From positions 20,556 through 84,555 of the forward strand of contig CAIKZZ010000040.1 in the NCBI GenBank assembly GCA_903832085.1: a DNA stretch of 64,000 bases, read 5' to 3'. This DNA is from an uncultured Pseudomonadota bacterium (lineage in GTDB: Bacteria; Pseudomonadota; Gammaproteobacteria; Steroidobacterales; Steroidobacteraceae). A program made the position numbers and the translations under genes. A model generated the notes under the pieces. It made no database searches, had not been told where the DNA came from, and saw only the letters and a program-made list of their open reading frames with translations. Of the stretch, positions 1 to 8,774 are shown piece after piece. The first letter of the stretch is position 1, and the number at the start of each line of letters is the position of its first letter.

Positions 1-994
1 GTGCGACACCCGGATCGAAGTAACCCATCGTCAGGTATGTGCCGCCCACATCAAAAATTGCGAGCATTGGGAGCACTGAGGCGATGTGGAACATCGGCAA
101 TGGCGACCAAAACTTGTCCTTGTGCGTCAGCCGATACCGGTGCCGGCCAAGTGCAATGGAATTACGCACTTGTGCTTCATGGGTGATCAGGCAGCCTTTA
201 GGATTTGCGGTCGTTCCCGAGGTGTAGAGCATCAGTCCCACATCGCGCACACGCACGCCGAGGCGAGCTTTGTGGACCTCAATCTCGGCAACGCTCTTGC
301 CCGCCGACTCGAATTCTTTTTGTGTAATGAAGCCAGGGGCTTTTGTTTTGCCGAATAACACGACATTGCGCAGCTTAGGCGCACCCTTGACCTTAATGTT
401 GCGCGTGTCTTTTTGCTTGGCGAGCGCTGGGAAAGCGCTGGTGATGCGTTCAACAAAGTTGACTTGCTCAGCGACAGCATCTGTTGTGACGACGGTCACC
501 AAATCGCCATTTTCAATGACGTAATTGATTTCGTTGGCACGGTAGCGGGCGTTGATGGGAACTGCGACACCGCCACATAGCATGATCGCAAAGAAGATCT
601 CTACGAACTCGGGGCACGTGGGCATTAAGATACCAACGTGGTCGCGTGGTTTGACGCCTAGTGCCAGCAAGCTGCGTGCGCGACGAATGGCAGCGTCGCT
701 AAGCTCGCCATAGGTGAACTTAGCATCAGGAAAAATCAGGGCGAGTTTATTGGGGTCCCGATCACGCGCGGTTAATAGCAGGTCTCCCATAGTGGTAACG
801 CCAATGCGCAACCGCGAAAGATCCTCTCCCGCATAGGTCGTGAACGGTACCGTTACCCCAGCGTCAGCTGTCCGCTTGGATTTATCCGTAGCTTTTGGCT
901 TAGGTTTCATGGGCGCTTTTTTCAGCGCGCGTGAGGCCTTGACCGGGCCTGTTGGGCGCTGTCGCGCCGCTGGCCGCCGTTTTGCTTTTGCCAT
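1..994 (-). CDS. Acyl-CoA synthetase (AMP-binding), N-terminal part, cut by window edge
   Basis: The minus strand is open from an ATG at 994 to the window edge, giving the first 331 residues of an adenylate-forming enzyme. It would activate a fatty or other carboxylic acid with ATP and transfer it to CoA. The strongest sign is the phosphate-binding A3 motif near the truncated end, LYTSGTTANPKGCLITH. Before it lie typical core segments, such as FTYGELSDAA and a VGILMPTCPEFVEIFFA-type helix. The first ~46 residues are unusual: very rich in Lys, Arg, Ala and Pro, with no counterpart in ordinary acyl-CoA synthetases. The start is the first ATG of the frame; its ribosome site is weak (AAAGAG almost touching the ATG). 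It diverges from the SDR gene at 1238. Substrate cannot be told from this part. Confidence 0.9.
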   Translation of the reverse strand, partial: MAKAKRRPAARQRPTGPVKASRALKKAPMKPKPKATDKSKRTADAGVTVPFTTYAGEDLSRLRIGVTTMGDLLLTARDRDPNKLALIFPDAKFTYGELSDAAIRRARSLLALGVKPRDHVGILMPTCPEFVEIFFAIMLCGGVAVPINARYRANEINYVIENGDLVTVVTTDAVAEQVNFVERITSAFPALAKQKDTRNIKVKGAPKLRNVVLFGKTKAPGFITQKEFESAGKSVAEIEVHKARLGVRVRDVGLMLYTSGTTANPKGCLITHEAQVRNSIALGRHRYRLTHKDKFWSPLPMFHIASVLPMLAIFDVGGTYLTMGYFDPGVA

Positions 995-1237
995 GCTCTT
1001 TAAATTCCCCCCAATTTCCGAGGCCCACCCTCGGTGCCACCCGGCCAACCTGTCGTCGGATGATGCTCGACACTACACCGCGATGCGAGCAAAAGAAACA
1101 GTCAGTCCTGTTTCTTTCGTGGCGGCGGCATGTCTATACTGCCGGTTCAGTGACTAAAAAAGCCTGTCGTATAAAACGATAGCGCGCGTGCGCCCGGTGA
1201 TACTACGGGGTGCCGGTGCAGATGAGGAAGACGAGCC

Positions 1238-2140
1238 ATGGATTCGACGACTAAAGCCCAACGTGCTGTGCTTGAGCCTCCCAAAGAATGGGGGTTCACG
1301 GACGACGAATTGGCGGCGCACCCAATCGCGTACCGTCCTGACCTATTTAAGGGTCAGGTTGTACTGATCTCGGGCGGCGGCAGCGGACTCGGCCGCGGCA
1401 TGGCATACCTGTTTGCTCGCCTAGGCGCTCAGGTCGTGGTGTGTGGCCGGCGTATTGAAAAACTGCAATCCACCGCCGATGGCATCAAACAGCGCATTGG
1501 TGGCGAGGTCGGTACGCATGCGATGACGATCCGCGACGCAGCGGCCGTCGATACGATGATGGCAGAGATTTTCGACACCTACGGGCGGCTTGATCTTGTC
1601 GTCAACAACGGCGGTGGTCAGTTTCCGCAGGCGGCTATCGACTACACGGTAAAAGGTTGGAATGCCGTCATAGACACCAATCTCAACGGCACCTGGTACA
1701 TGATGCAGTCCGCCGCCCGTCAATGGCAGGCCCGAGGCCAAGCCGGCAATATCGTCAACATCGTGGCTGTAGTGGCTCGTGGCATGCCGCAGGTCGCACA
1801 CACCTGTGCCGCCCGTGCTGGCGTTATTTACTTAAGCAAGTCGCTGTCCACTGAATGGGCGCCTTTAAAGATTCGCGTGAATTGCGTGGCGCCGGGCTCC
1901 ATTGCCACTGAGGGCCTTAACGTGTATCCACGAGCGGCAGCAGAGGCTTTTCGTCAATCAAATCCCATGTTGACGCTAGGGGATGCCTACGACATTGCCA
2001 ATGCCGTGGCATATCTGGCATCGCCCGAAACTGGCAAATTTATCACCGGCGAGTTGCTGTGTGTCGATGGCGGCCGGCAGCAGTGGGGCGAAGACTGGCC
2101 GGCGGGCATTCCGGATTACTTCAAGGTGCATTCCCGCTGA
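1238..2140 (+). CDS. SDR-family oxidoreductase, 2,4-dienoyl-CoA reductase-like lineage
   Basis: A 300-residue short-chain dehydrogenase/reductase. A Rossmann cofactor loop is visible as SGGGSGLG (residues 45-52), followed by VVVCGRR at the end of strand 2, a pattern that often favours NADP. The NNGGG motif and the late VNCVAPGSIATEG segment are also typical. The catalytic YxxxK of classical SDRs is absent: the aligned stretch is HTCAAR (188-193), placing Thr189 and Arg193 where Tyr and Lys normally stand. The HxxxAK-like pattern and downstream STEW resemble peroxisomal-type 2,4-dienoyl-CoA reductases, which also lack the classical Tyr but keep the Lys. With the divergent acyl-CoA synthetase this suggests unsaturated fatty acyl-CoA metabolism, but that is inference. 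A purine-rich GAGGAAGACGAG lies before the ATG. Confidence 0.85.
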   Translation: MDSTTKAQRAVLEPPKEWGFTDDELAAHPIAYRPDLFKGQVVLISGGGSGLGRGMAYLFARLGAQVVVCGRRIEKLQSTADGIKQRIGGEVGTHAMTIRDAAAVDTMMAEIFDTYGRLDLVVNNGGGQFPQAAIDYTVKGWNAVIDTNLNGTWYMMQSAARQWQARGQAGNIVNIVAVVARGMPQVAHTCAARAGVIYLSKSLSTEWAPLKIRVNCVAPGSIATEGLNVYPRAAAEAFRQSNPMLTLGDAYDIANAVAYLASPETGKFITGELLCVDGGRQQWGEDWPAGIPDYFKVHSR

Positions 2141-2165
2141 TCGAAGCGCTGGGCCTGACAGTGTG

Positions 2166-4268
2166 TTAGCCAGGCAAGCGCGATAGATCTGCAACCCCAA
2201 GAAATAGCTCCCTGAGTGTTGCCAGCAGAGCTAATCGATTCGCGCGTATTGCTGCATCTTCGTGCATCACCATGACCTTATCAAAGAACGCATCCACTGC
2301 TGGCCGCAGTTGCGCGAGTTCTTTTAAGGCAGTGGTGTAAGCGCGCGCACCGAGCTTGTCACTAACGGTAGGTATCAGCACTCGCAGCCGCTCGCCTAGC
2401 TCTCGCTCCTCATCCTGCACGAATAGATCCGCACGCATGGTGCTCAGAGGCTCTGGATTTTTGCGCAGTATATTTGCGATACGCTTATTCGCGCTCGCCA
2501 AAGCTGGCGCATCGGCTTGGGTCAAAAATTCTCGTAGCGCATGCAGGCGTGCGACAAAATCGAGCAGTGACCGCGGCCTGCGATCAAGTACCGCATCGAA
2601 CATCTCGATCGTCACATCGTTACTTTCCAGCACATGCCCGCGCAAGCGCTCAAGGATGTAGTCATACACGTCCACAGCCACGTCACTCGCAGCTAAGGCA
2701 ACCTTATCCGGCGCCTTCAGTGTCACCGCATCATGCAAATTCAACTCAACGGCACTATGGATCAGCGCTGGTAGATCGAGTTCCAAGTGATTTTCGAGCA
2801 CGATGCGCAAAAACCCTAAAGCCGCGCGACGCAGACCAAACGGGTCCCGTGTACCAGACGGCTTTTGGCCAATGCTGAAAATCCCACAAATCGTATCGAG
2901 CTTGTCGGCTAGCGCCAAGACGGTGCCGACCTGACTGACAGGCAATTGATCACCAGCAAAGCGCGGCAGATAGTGTTCGGAGATTGCGCTCGCAACATCT
3001 GCTGCTTCTCCATCAAGACGCGCGTAGTAGCTACCCATTGTGCCTTGCAGCTCTGGAAACTCACCCACGAGACCCGTGAGTAGATCCGTTTTAGCAAGTT
3101 GTGCTGCACGACCGCATTGTTGCTGATCGGCCTTGGTGGCCGCTGCAATCAGTAAACTAAGCGCTTTAATCCGCTCACTTTTCTGAAAATACGAGCCTAG
3201 CTCTGCTTGAAAGGTGACCTTCTTGAGATCATCGCATCGAGATGCCAGACTGCGCTTACGGTCTGACTCAAAGAAAAAAGCAGCATCGGCGAGTCTTGGT
3301 CGCACCACGCGCTCGTTACCGGCGCGAATTTCGTTAACAGCGCGACTTTCGATATTGGCAACAGTGATAAATAAAGAACTCAGCTCACCACCAGGCTCGC
3401 GCACTGGAAAATATCTTTGGTGATCCTGCAGCGTTGCGATGAGGACTTCTGCTGGCAACTCAAGAAAGCGCTCCTCAAAGCGCCCGGCAACTGGCGCAGG
3501 CCACTCGACGAGCCCCGTCACTTCATCAAGTAGCGCTGCACTCATCACTGCAGTTAGGCCATGTTCGTCGGCGAGGGCTGCAACCCCCGCCCGAATTTTT
3601 TCGCGTCTAGTCGCAAAACTTGCGATCACCTTGCCGGCAGTGGCGAGCCGTTTTTCATAGCTTGCTGGCGTTTTAAGGGAAATTGCTTTAGGCGCCATAA
3701 AACGGTGGCCACGCGTATGGCGTCCCGCCTCAATATCAAACAGGCGGCCTGGGATGATCTCGTCACCAAACAGCATTACGACCCAGTGAACGGGGCGGAC
3801 GAATTCCGCACTACCACTGCCCCAGCGCATACGCTTTGCGATGGGGAGCTTTTGCAATGATTCACTGACGATCCCATGCAGTAACGAACGTGTCGGGGCG
3901 CCTTCCTTAATGCCGGTGTAATAGAGAAATTCGCCCTTGGCTTCACTGATACGGGCAAGCGCATCTATCGTGGTGCCGCAGGATTCTGCAAATGCAGTCG
4001 CAGCCCGCGATGGACTACCGTCAGCACCAAACGCGGCGCTGACAGGAGGGCCCTTACGCTTCACTGCTTGTGCTGCCTGAACGTCATCTAAGCGGCGCAC
4101 GAGTACTGCGAGGCGTCTAGGTGCTGCAAACGACTCGACTTTGCCGTGCCTTAGTCCCGCTGCTGTTAAGCCTGCAACCACGCCATCCGTAAAAGCAGTG
4201 CTGAGCGTTAGCAGTGATTTCGGCGGCAGTTCTTCAGTGCCAATTTCGACCAGAAAATCGTGCTTCAT
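2166..4268 (-). CDS. glyS: Glycine--tRNA ligase beta subunit
   Basis: This 700-residue protein is the beta subunit of the bacterial alpha2beta2 glycyl-tRNA synthetase, which contacts tRNA-Gly while the alpha subunit makes glycyl-adenylate. The opening FLVEIGTEELPPKSL is diagnostic. The length matches the family (about 690 residues), and the C-terminal ~100 residues look like the DALR-type anticodon-binding helices. Its ATG shares one base with the stop of glyQ (TAATG at 4270-4266), so the two subunits are translationally coupled in the usual order. It converges on the SDR gene ending at 2140, with only 25 bases between them. Confidence 0.97.
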   Translation of the reverse strand: MKHDFLVEIGTEELPPKSLLTLSTAFTDGVVAGLTAAGLRHGKVESFAAPRRLAVLVRRLDDVQAAQAVKRKGPPVSAAFGADGSPSRAATAFAESCGTTIDALARISEAKGEFLYYTGIKEGAPTRSLLHGIVSESLQKLPIAKRMRWGSGSAEFVRPVHWVVMLFGDEIIPGRLFDIEAGRHTRGHRFMAPKAISLKTPASYEKRLATAGKVIASFATRREKIRAGVAALADEHGLTAVMSAALLDEVTGLVEWPAPVAGRFEERFLELPAEVLIATLQDHQRYFPVREPGGELSSLFITVANIESRAVNEIRAGNERVVRPRLADAAFFFESDRKRSLASRCDDLKKVTFQAELGSYFQKSERIKALSLLIAAATKADQQQCGRAAQLAKTDLLTGLVGEFPELQGTMGSYYARLDGEAADVASAISEHYLPRFAGDQLPVSQVGTVLALADKLDTICGIFSIGQKPSGTRDPFGLRRAALGFLRIVLENHLELDLPALIHSAVELNLHDAVTLKAPDKVALAASDVAVDVYDYILERLRGHVLESNDVTIEMFDAVLDRRPRSLLDFVARLHALREFLTQADAPALASANKRIANILRKNPEPLSTMRADLFVQDEERELGERLRVLIPTVSDKLGARAYTTALKELAQLRPAVDAFFDKVMVMHEDAAIRANRLALLATLRELFLGVADLSRLPG

Positions 4269-5248
4269 TAGGCAACGCTCCCACGCGTGTCAGCGGTAGG
4301 CATGGTTTCCGGCAATGGCGCATCAACCAACGCTTTCAGTTTGTGCAGCATCGGGAACCCAAGCGCTTCGCGACTCTTGTGATAGGCCTCTGCAACACCA
4401 CGAGCGAGCGTACGCACCCGCAAAATGTAGCGCTGTCGCTCAGTGACCGAAATTGCTCCACGCGCATCAAGCAAATTGAAAGTATGTGAGCTTTTCAGCA
4501 TGCGCTCATAGGCTGGTAACGCCAGTGGCACGGCGAGCAGTCGTTTGCAGTCGCGCTCATAAAAATCAAACTGCGAAAGTAATTCTGCAGTGTCTGCGTA
4601 TTCAAAATTGTATTTGGACTGCTCCACTTCGTTTTGGTGGTACACATCGCCATACGAAATGCGCCCTAGCGGACCATCCGCCCAAGTCAGGTCAAACACA
4701 CTTTCGACGCCCTGCAGATACATGGCCAGACGCTCAAGCCCATAAGTGATCTCGCCCATGACTGGCCGGCAGTCGATGCCGCCAACTTGCTGAAAATACG
4801 TGAACTGAGAGATCTCCATACCATTTAGCCAGATTTCCCAGCCAAGTCCCCAAGCGCCGAGCGTGGGTGATTCCCAGTTGTCCTCAACCAAACGGATGTC
4901 ATGCGTCAGTGCATCAAAGCCGAGGGCTGCGAGTGACCCTAAATACAGGTCGATGAAGTTGTCCGGAGAGGGTTTGATGACGACCTGAAACTGGTAGTAA
5001 TGCTGCAAGCGAAACGGATTTTCGCCATAGCGACCGTCGGTGGGCCGGCGCGAAGGCTGCACATAGGCGGCGCTCCATGGTTCAGGCCCCACGGCTCGTA
5101 AAAATGTGGCCGTGTGGAAAGTGCCGGCGCCAACTTCTAAGTCGTATGGCTGCAGCAGTACGCAGCCCTGTTCAGCCCAATAGCGCTGGAGGGTAAAGAT
5201 CAGGTCTTGAAAAGTGCGGGGTCGCGCACCGTTGCGAGGGCGTGCCAT
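4268..5248 (-). CDS. glyQ: Glycine--tRNA ligase alpha subunit
   Basis: Alpha subunit of tetrameric glycyl-tRNA synthetase, carrying the class II catalytic core for glycine activation. The start of the protein, [19 protein letters not shown], and the later [27 protein letters not shown] region are characteristic. I place the start at 5248 (MARPRNG) rather than at the longer ORF start 5284: the extra 12 residues are not seen in the family and 5284 has no ribosome site, while an AAAGG lies upstream of 5248. That gives 326 residues; the usual family length is about 300, and the excess is at the C-terminus. The gene is first of a two-gene operon with glyS. Confidence 0.96.
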   Translation of the reverse strand: MARPRNGARPRTFQDLIFTLQRYWAEQGCVLLQPYDLEVGAGTFHTATFLRAVGPEPWSAAYVQPSRRPTDGRYGENPFRLQHYYQFQVVIKPSPDNFIDLYLGSLAALGFDALTHDIRLVEDNWESPTLGAWGLGWEIWLNGMEISQFTYFQQVGGIDCRPVMGEITYGLERLAMYLQGVESVFDLTWADGPLGRISYGDVYHQNEVEQSKYNFEYADTAELLSQFDFYERDCKRLLAVPLALPAYERMLKSSHTFNLLDARGAISVTERQRYILRVRTLARGVAEAYHKSREALGFPMLHKLKALVDAPLPETMPTADTRGSVA

Positions 5249-5388
5249 GAGGTGCCTTTGACTGGGTCGCCGGCAATCCGGCATTCATTGATTCTGCGTG
5301 GATTATAGCCGAGCCCGAGGACAGTCCGGGCAGTTTGCAATTGCAGAGCAGCATAAACGCACCACAATAGGGCGTATGATCTGGTATA

Positions 5389-5405
5389 TGCACTATATTG
5401 GTGCA
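5389..5405 (+). promoter_or_regulatory. Probable NtrC-binding site upstream of glnA
   Basis: The 17-base sequence TGCACTATATTGGTGCA matches the known NtrC enhancer consensus TGCACYA-N3-TGGTGCA at every fixed position; its two halves differ from perfect symmetry at one base. It lies 165 bases before the glnA ATG, and the ntrB and ntrC genes are two genes downstream. The right half runs into ATATTGCA, a near -24/-12 element whose GG-GC spacing is 9 rather than the required 10, so I do not call it a sigma-54 promoter. Confidence 0.65.
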
Positions 5406-5451
5406 ATATTGCAAGTGATGGGCGACTGTGTGATGATTAATCTGCTGTAAA

Positions 5452-5468
5452 TGCTTTGATATGGTGCA
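5452..5468 (+). promoter_or_regulatory. Weaker second NtrC-like site
   Basis: TGCTTTGATATGGTGCA has a perfect right half (TGGTGCA) and only the first three bases of the left half. Its centre is 63 bases from that of the stronger site, close to six helical turns, so the two would face the same side of the DNA. Paired sites are usual at glnA promoters. Alone it would be weak evidence. Confidence 0.35.
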
Positions 5469-5570
5469 TCTGTATCCACAGAGCTGATCAGACAGCAACG
5501 AACTGGTCCGGCTCGAAGGATCAGGAAGCGAATGAACTTTGGCCACGCCACAATTTTTTGGAGGTCTGCG

Positions 5571-6980
5571 ATGACGCCTGCTGATGTCGTGAAAATGATC
5601 AAGGAAAAAGAGGTCAAGTACGCAGACCTGCGCTTTACCGATACACGTGGCAAAGAACAGCATGTGACTGTGCCGTCACGCTTCATTAATGAAGAGTTCT
5701 TTGTCGATGGCAAGATGTTCGATGGTTCATCCATCGCGGGTTGGAAGGGGATCAACGAGTCAGACATGATTCTGATGCCCGATGCCAGCACGGCAGTGCT
5801 AGACCCTTTCTTTGATGAAAGCACCGTCAACATCCGCTGCGACATTGTGGAGCCCGCCACCGGACAAGGCTATGAGCGCGATCCTCGCTCACTCGCAAAG
5901 CGCGCTGAGGCATATCTTAAGAGCACGGGCATTGCTGATACGGCCTACTTTGGCCCAGAAAACGAGTTCTTCATTTTTGACAGCGTGCGCTGGGGCTCGG
6001 AAATGCACACCGCATTTCATGAAGTCGAATCTGCACAAGGCGCCTGGAACTCAGGCTCTGACCTCGATGATGGCAACCGTGGGCATCGGCCAGGCGTTAA
6101 GGGTGGGTACTTCCCAGTCCCGCCAGTGGATGCGTTTCAGGACATCCGCGGCGCCATGTGTGGCGCACTCGAGCAGATGGGCCTGAACGTTGAAGTGCAT
6201 CATCACGAGGTGGCCACTGGTGGTCAGAGCGAAATCGGCGTGGGCTTTAACACGTTGGTTAAGAAGGCCGATGAAGTACAGATTCTCAAGTACGCCATTT
6301 TGAACGTGGCGCATAACTACGGCAAAACGGCGACGTTTATGCCAAAGCCTTTAGTTGGTGATAACGGCAGCGGTATGCACGTACACCAATCCTTGGTCAA
6401 AGATGGTAAAAACATTTTTGCCGGTGACAAGTACGCAGGGCTTTCAGAGATTTGCCTTTGGTATATCGGCGGCATCATCAAACATGCCAAGGCGCTGAAC
6501 GCGTTCACCAACCCAGGTACCAATAGCTATAAGCGCTTGGTGCCAGGTTTTGAAGCGCCAGTCATGCTCGCCTACTCAGCGCGCAACCGCTCAGCCTCCA
6601 TTCGTATTCCATGGGTTTCGAGCCCGAAGGCGCGTCGCATCGAAGTGCGCTTCCCTGATTCGTTGGCGAACCCGTATTTCGCGTTCGCTGCGATGATGAT
6701 GGCCGGACTCGATGGTATACAAAACAAGATCCACCCCGGCGATGCCGCGGACAAGGATTTGTATGACCTAGAGCCTGAGGAGGCAAAGCATATTCCGACC
6801 GTATGTCATTCCTTAGATCAGGCGCTCGATTCATTGGACAAGGACCGCGACTTCCTGAAGAAGGGTGGCGTGTTCACGGATGATGTGATCGACGCTTACA
6901 TTGCGCTCAAGATGCAGGAAGTGACCCGTTTGCGTATGACGACGCATCCGGTCGAGTTTGATATGTACTACAGCCTCTAA
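5571..6980 (+). CDS. glnA: Glutamine synthetase type I
   Basis: GlnA joins ammonia and glutamate at the cost of ATP and is the main entry of ammonia into biomass. The protein is 469 residues, the usual GSI length, starting at [15 protein letters not shown]; the 13-residue longer ORF start at 5532 is rejected because a GGAGG sits 7 bases before the ATG at 5571. Visible family signatures include FDGSSIAGW, the [10 protein letters not shown] metal-binding stretch, [18 protein letters not shown] and NRSASIRIP segments. Tyr398 in [11 protein letters not shown] corresponds to the Tyr adenylylated by GlnE, so reversible adenylylation is expected. An NtrC-type operator precedes it, and a strong hairpin follows the stop, separating it from the DUF4124-ntrBC genes. 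Confidence 0.98.
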   Translation: MTPADVVKMIKEKEVKYADLRFTDTRGKEQHVTVPSRFINEEFFVDGKMFDGSSIAGWKGINESDMILMPDASTAVLDPFFDESTVNIRCDIVEPATGQGYERDPRSLAKRAEAYLKSTGIADTAYFGPENEFFIFDSVRWGSEMHTAFHEVESAQGAWNSGSDLDDGNRGHRPGVKGGYFPVPPVDAFQDIRGAMCGALEQMGLNVEVHHHEVATGGQSEIGVGFNTLVKKADEVQILKYAILNVAHNYGKTATFMPKPLVGDNGSGMHVHQSLVKDGKNIFAGDKYAGLSEICLWYIGGIIKHAKALNAFTNPGTNSYKRLVPGFEAPVMLAYSARNRSASIRIPWVSSPKARRIEVRFPDSLANPYFAFAAMMMAGLDGIQNKIHPGDAADKDLYDLEPEEAKHIPTVCHSLDQALDSLDKDRDFLKKGGVFTDDVIDAYIALKMQEVTRLRMTTHPVEFDMYYSL

Positions 6981-6993
6981 CAGGCTCAAGTTA

Positions 6994-7020
6994 CCCGGCC
7001 AAACGACTCGTTTGGCCGGG
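6994..7020 (+). terminator. Strong hairpin after glnA, terminator or attenuator
   Basis: A perfect 12-base-pair stem (CCCGGCCAAACG with CGTTTGGCCGGG) closes on the three-base loop ACT, 13 bases after the glnA stop. There is no run of T after it, so termination may be incomplete. Partial readthrough into the DUF4124-ntrB-ntrC genes would match the known organisation of glnA operons. Confidence 0.6.
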
Positions 7021-7117
7021 CCGACTTGCGGCGCCGCACCAGCCAAAGCTCCGGCACATGCTGCGGCTCGGGGTTTTCCACTTTGATAGTCGGGAGGCGA
7101 GGGGCTATGCTCGGGGT

Positions 7118-7663
7118 ATGCGTACACGACATTTACTGCTTAGCCTCTCGCTGGTTACTGCGCTCATGGCTAACACCGCGCTGGCAACCACGCTATATAA
7201 GTGGATTGATGCCAATGGCGTTACGCATTACTCCGATCAGCCGATGCCAGGCGCTCAAAAAATGGATGTCGCGAGCGCACAGACTTATAAAGCCTTGGGC
7301 ACAGCACCAACACGTCCTCAAAAATCAACACAAGCGCCGGTCGCAGGATATAGCCGGCTTGCCATCACTCAGCCAGTGCCTGAGCAAACGTTTCAAGTGG
7401 GCCGGATTGATATCAGTGCGGTCCTTGATCCCGGCCTCAGGCCAGGGGATGCGCTGTGGTTTCTGATCGACGGTGCCCGCGACGCGGAGCCCGCACAGGG
7501 GCTATCCACTTCCATCGAGCTGAGCCGGGGCTCGCATACAGCATCAGTGTTGGTTGCCGACGCGACGGGTACCGTGATCATCGCCTCCGAGGCCGTGACC
7601 TTTTACGTCCACGGAGCCTCAATCTTGCAGCCGCCCAAAGGCCCGCTGCTTATGAAGAAATAG
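7118..7663 (+). CDS. DUF4124 domain-containing exported protein
   Basis: A 181-residue protein with a clear signal peptide: MRTRHLL, a Leu-rich core, and a likely cleavage after ANTALA. The mature start TTLYKWIDANGVTHYSD is the DUF4124 signature, found in small periplasmic proteins of proteobacteria with no known reaction. The middle is Pro/Thr/Gln-rich, and the C-terminal half (about residues 85-165) looks like a small beta-sandwich. The ORF opens earlier at 7058, but the start at 7118 gives the signal peptide its normal position and has GGGG upstream. A DUF4124 gene between glnA and ntrB recurs in several gammaproteobacteria, but I know of no demonstrated link to nitrogen control. Confidence 0.85.
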   Translation: MRTRHLLLSLSLVTALMANTALATTLYKWIDANGVTHYSDQPMPGAQKMDVASAQTYKALGTAPTRPQKSTQAPVAGYSRLAITQPVPEQTFQVGRIDISAVLDPGLRPGDALWFLIDGARDAEPAQGLSTSIELSRGSHTASVLVADATGTVIIASEAVTFYVHGASILQPPKGPLLMKK

Positions 7664-7691
7664 CTGAGCGTCTACCGCAGGACGCGCGCGT

Positions 7692-8774
7692 ATGGCAGTA
7701 GACGCGCGCTATGTCAGTCCATTCGTGGCAGACGGCGAACTCATCGACGCTCTGTCTTTGTCCGTCGTGATTGTGGACTCCAGAGATGCCATTGATTACC
7801 TGAATGCGTCTGCACAGGCCTTGTTTGCAACAGGCATTAAGCAGGCGCGGGGCCGCCAGCTGGCTGACTTGGTGCGTGATCCAAGCGCTATCGCTGCAAT
7901 GATCCATCGTGCTCGCACCAGCGATGAGCCTACTGCACATCGCGAACTCCGCTTAGCTCCCAGTGCACGCAGTGACTCTGAGTTTTTGGTTGATTGCACA
8001 GCGTCGCAGCTCGACAGTGAGCGAGTCCTACTCGAAATAGCTGATACGACACGGCAACGTCGCATCGATCGCGAAACAGCGTTACTCGCACAGCTCGGCG
8101 GCAACCGACTGATGGTGAGGCAGTTAGCACATGAGGTAAAAAATCCATTGGGTGGTTTGCGTGGAGCCGCTCAATTGCTCGAGCGTGAGCTGCCATCACA
8201 GATGCTGAAGGAATATACGCAACTGATCATTCGCGAAGCAGATCGGCTGCATAAATTGGTAGATAACTTGCTAGGCCCAGGTGGACCACCGAACAAAGAG
8301 CTCGTTAATCCTCACGAGCTTTTGCAGCATGTCTATCAACTATTGCGTAGTGAAGCGAGCGACGGCATTGCGATTGTGCGGGACTACGACCCGTCATTGC
8401 CCACGCTATACGCGGATCGTGACCAGCTGATCCAGGCCATGTTGAATGTGGGCCGTAACGCAATTCAAGTGTTAGGACAGAGTGGCCGGCTGATACTGCG
8501 TACACGCGCCATGGTTAGCTCCACCATTGGGACACGCCATCATGGCGTGGTTGTGAGCATCCAGTTTGAAGACAACGGTCCTGGAGTATTGCCCGAGATT
8601 GCTGACACCATTTTTTATCCGTTGGTCACTAGCCGTCCCGACGGTAATGGTCTGGGTCTTGCGGTTGCGCAGGATCTCGTCACCCGACACGGGGGCTTAA
8701 TCGAATTTGATAGCCGTCCGGGCCACACAGTTTTTACAATATTATTGCCATTGAAGGATCTCACCGATGGCTGA
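7692..8774 (+). CDS. glnL: Nitrogen regulation sensor histidine kinase NtrB (GlnL)
   Basis: Cytoplasmic sensor kinase that phosphorylates or dephosphorylates NtrC according to PII state, and so to glutamine level. In 360 residues: an N-terminal PAS-like domain (about 15-120), a dimerisation H-box with His147 (QLAHEVKNPLGG), an N-box (NVGRNAIQV), and the ATP-lid glycine boxes EDNGPGV and GNGLGLA. No membrane segment is seen, as expected. Its stop overlaps the ntrC start by 8 bases. The product is well supported by sequence and context. Confidence 0.96.
   Translation: MAVDARYVSPFVADGELIDALSLSVVIVDSRDAIDYLNASAQALFATGIKQARGRQLADLVRDPSAIAAMIHRARTSDEPTAHRELRLAPSARSDSEFLVDCTASQLDSERVLLEIADTTRQRRIDRETALLAQLGGNRLMVRQLAHEVKNPLGGLRGAAQLLERELPSQMLKEYTQLIIREADRLHKLVDNLLGPGGPPNKELVNPHELLQHVYQLLRSEASDGIAIVRDYDPSLPTLYADRDQLIQAMLNVGRNAIQVLGQSGRLILRTRAMVSSTIGTRHHGVVVSIQFEDNGPGVLPEIADTIFYPLVTSRPDGNGLGLAVAQDLVTRHGGLIEFDSRPGHTVFTILLPLKDLTDG

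Larger units (their letters stand above)
5249..5570. other. Intergenic region between glyQ and glnA
   Basis: This 322-base divergent region holds the promoters of glyQ (leftward) and glnA (rightward) but no gene I can support. It contains one strong and one weaker NtrC-type palindrome (listed separately) and a clear GGAGG ribosome site for glnA. I scanned it by eye for a sigma-54 promoter (TGG-N9-TTGC with GG-N10-GC spacing) and found no correctly spaced match. Confidence 0.7.

Noticed and set aside
5396..5414. Sigma-54 promoter TTGGTGCAATATTGC
   Set aside because: The GG-to-GC spacing is 9 bases instead of the strict 10, and it coincides with the NtrC site itself.
5393..5860. Minus-strand frame covering the glnA leader and start
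   Set aside because: It overlaps the NtrC operator and the glnA coding start, and no protein feature is recognisable.
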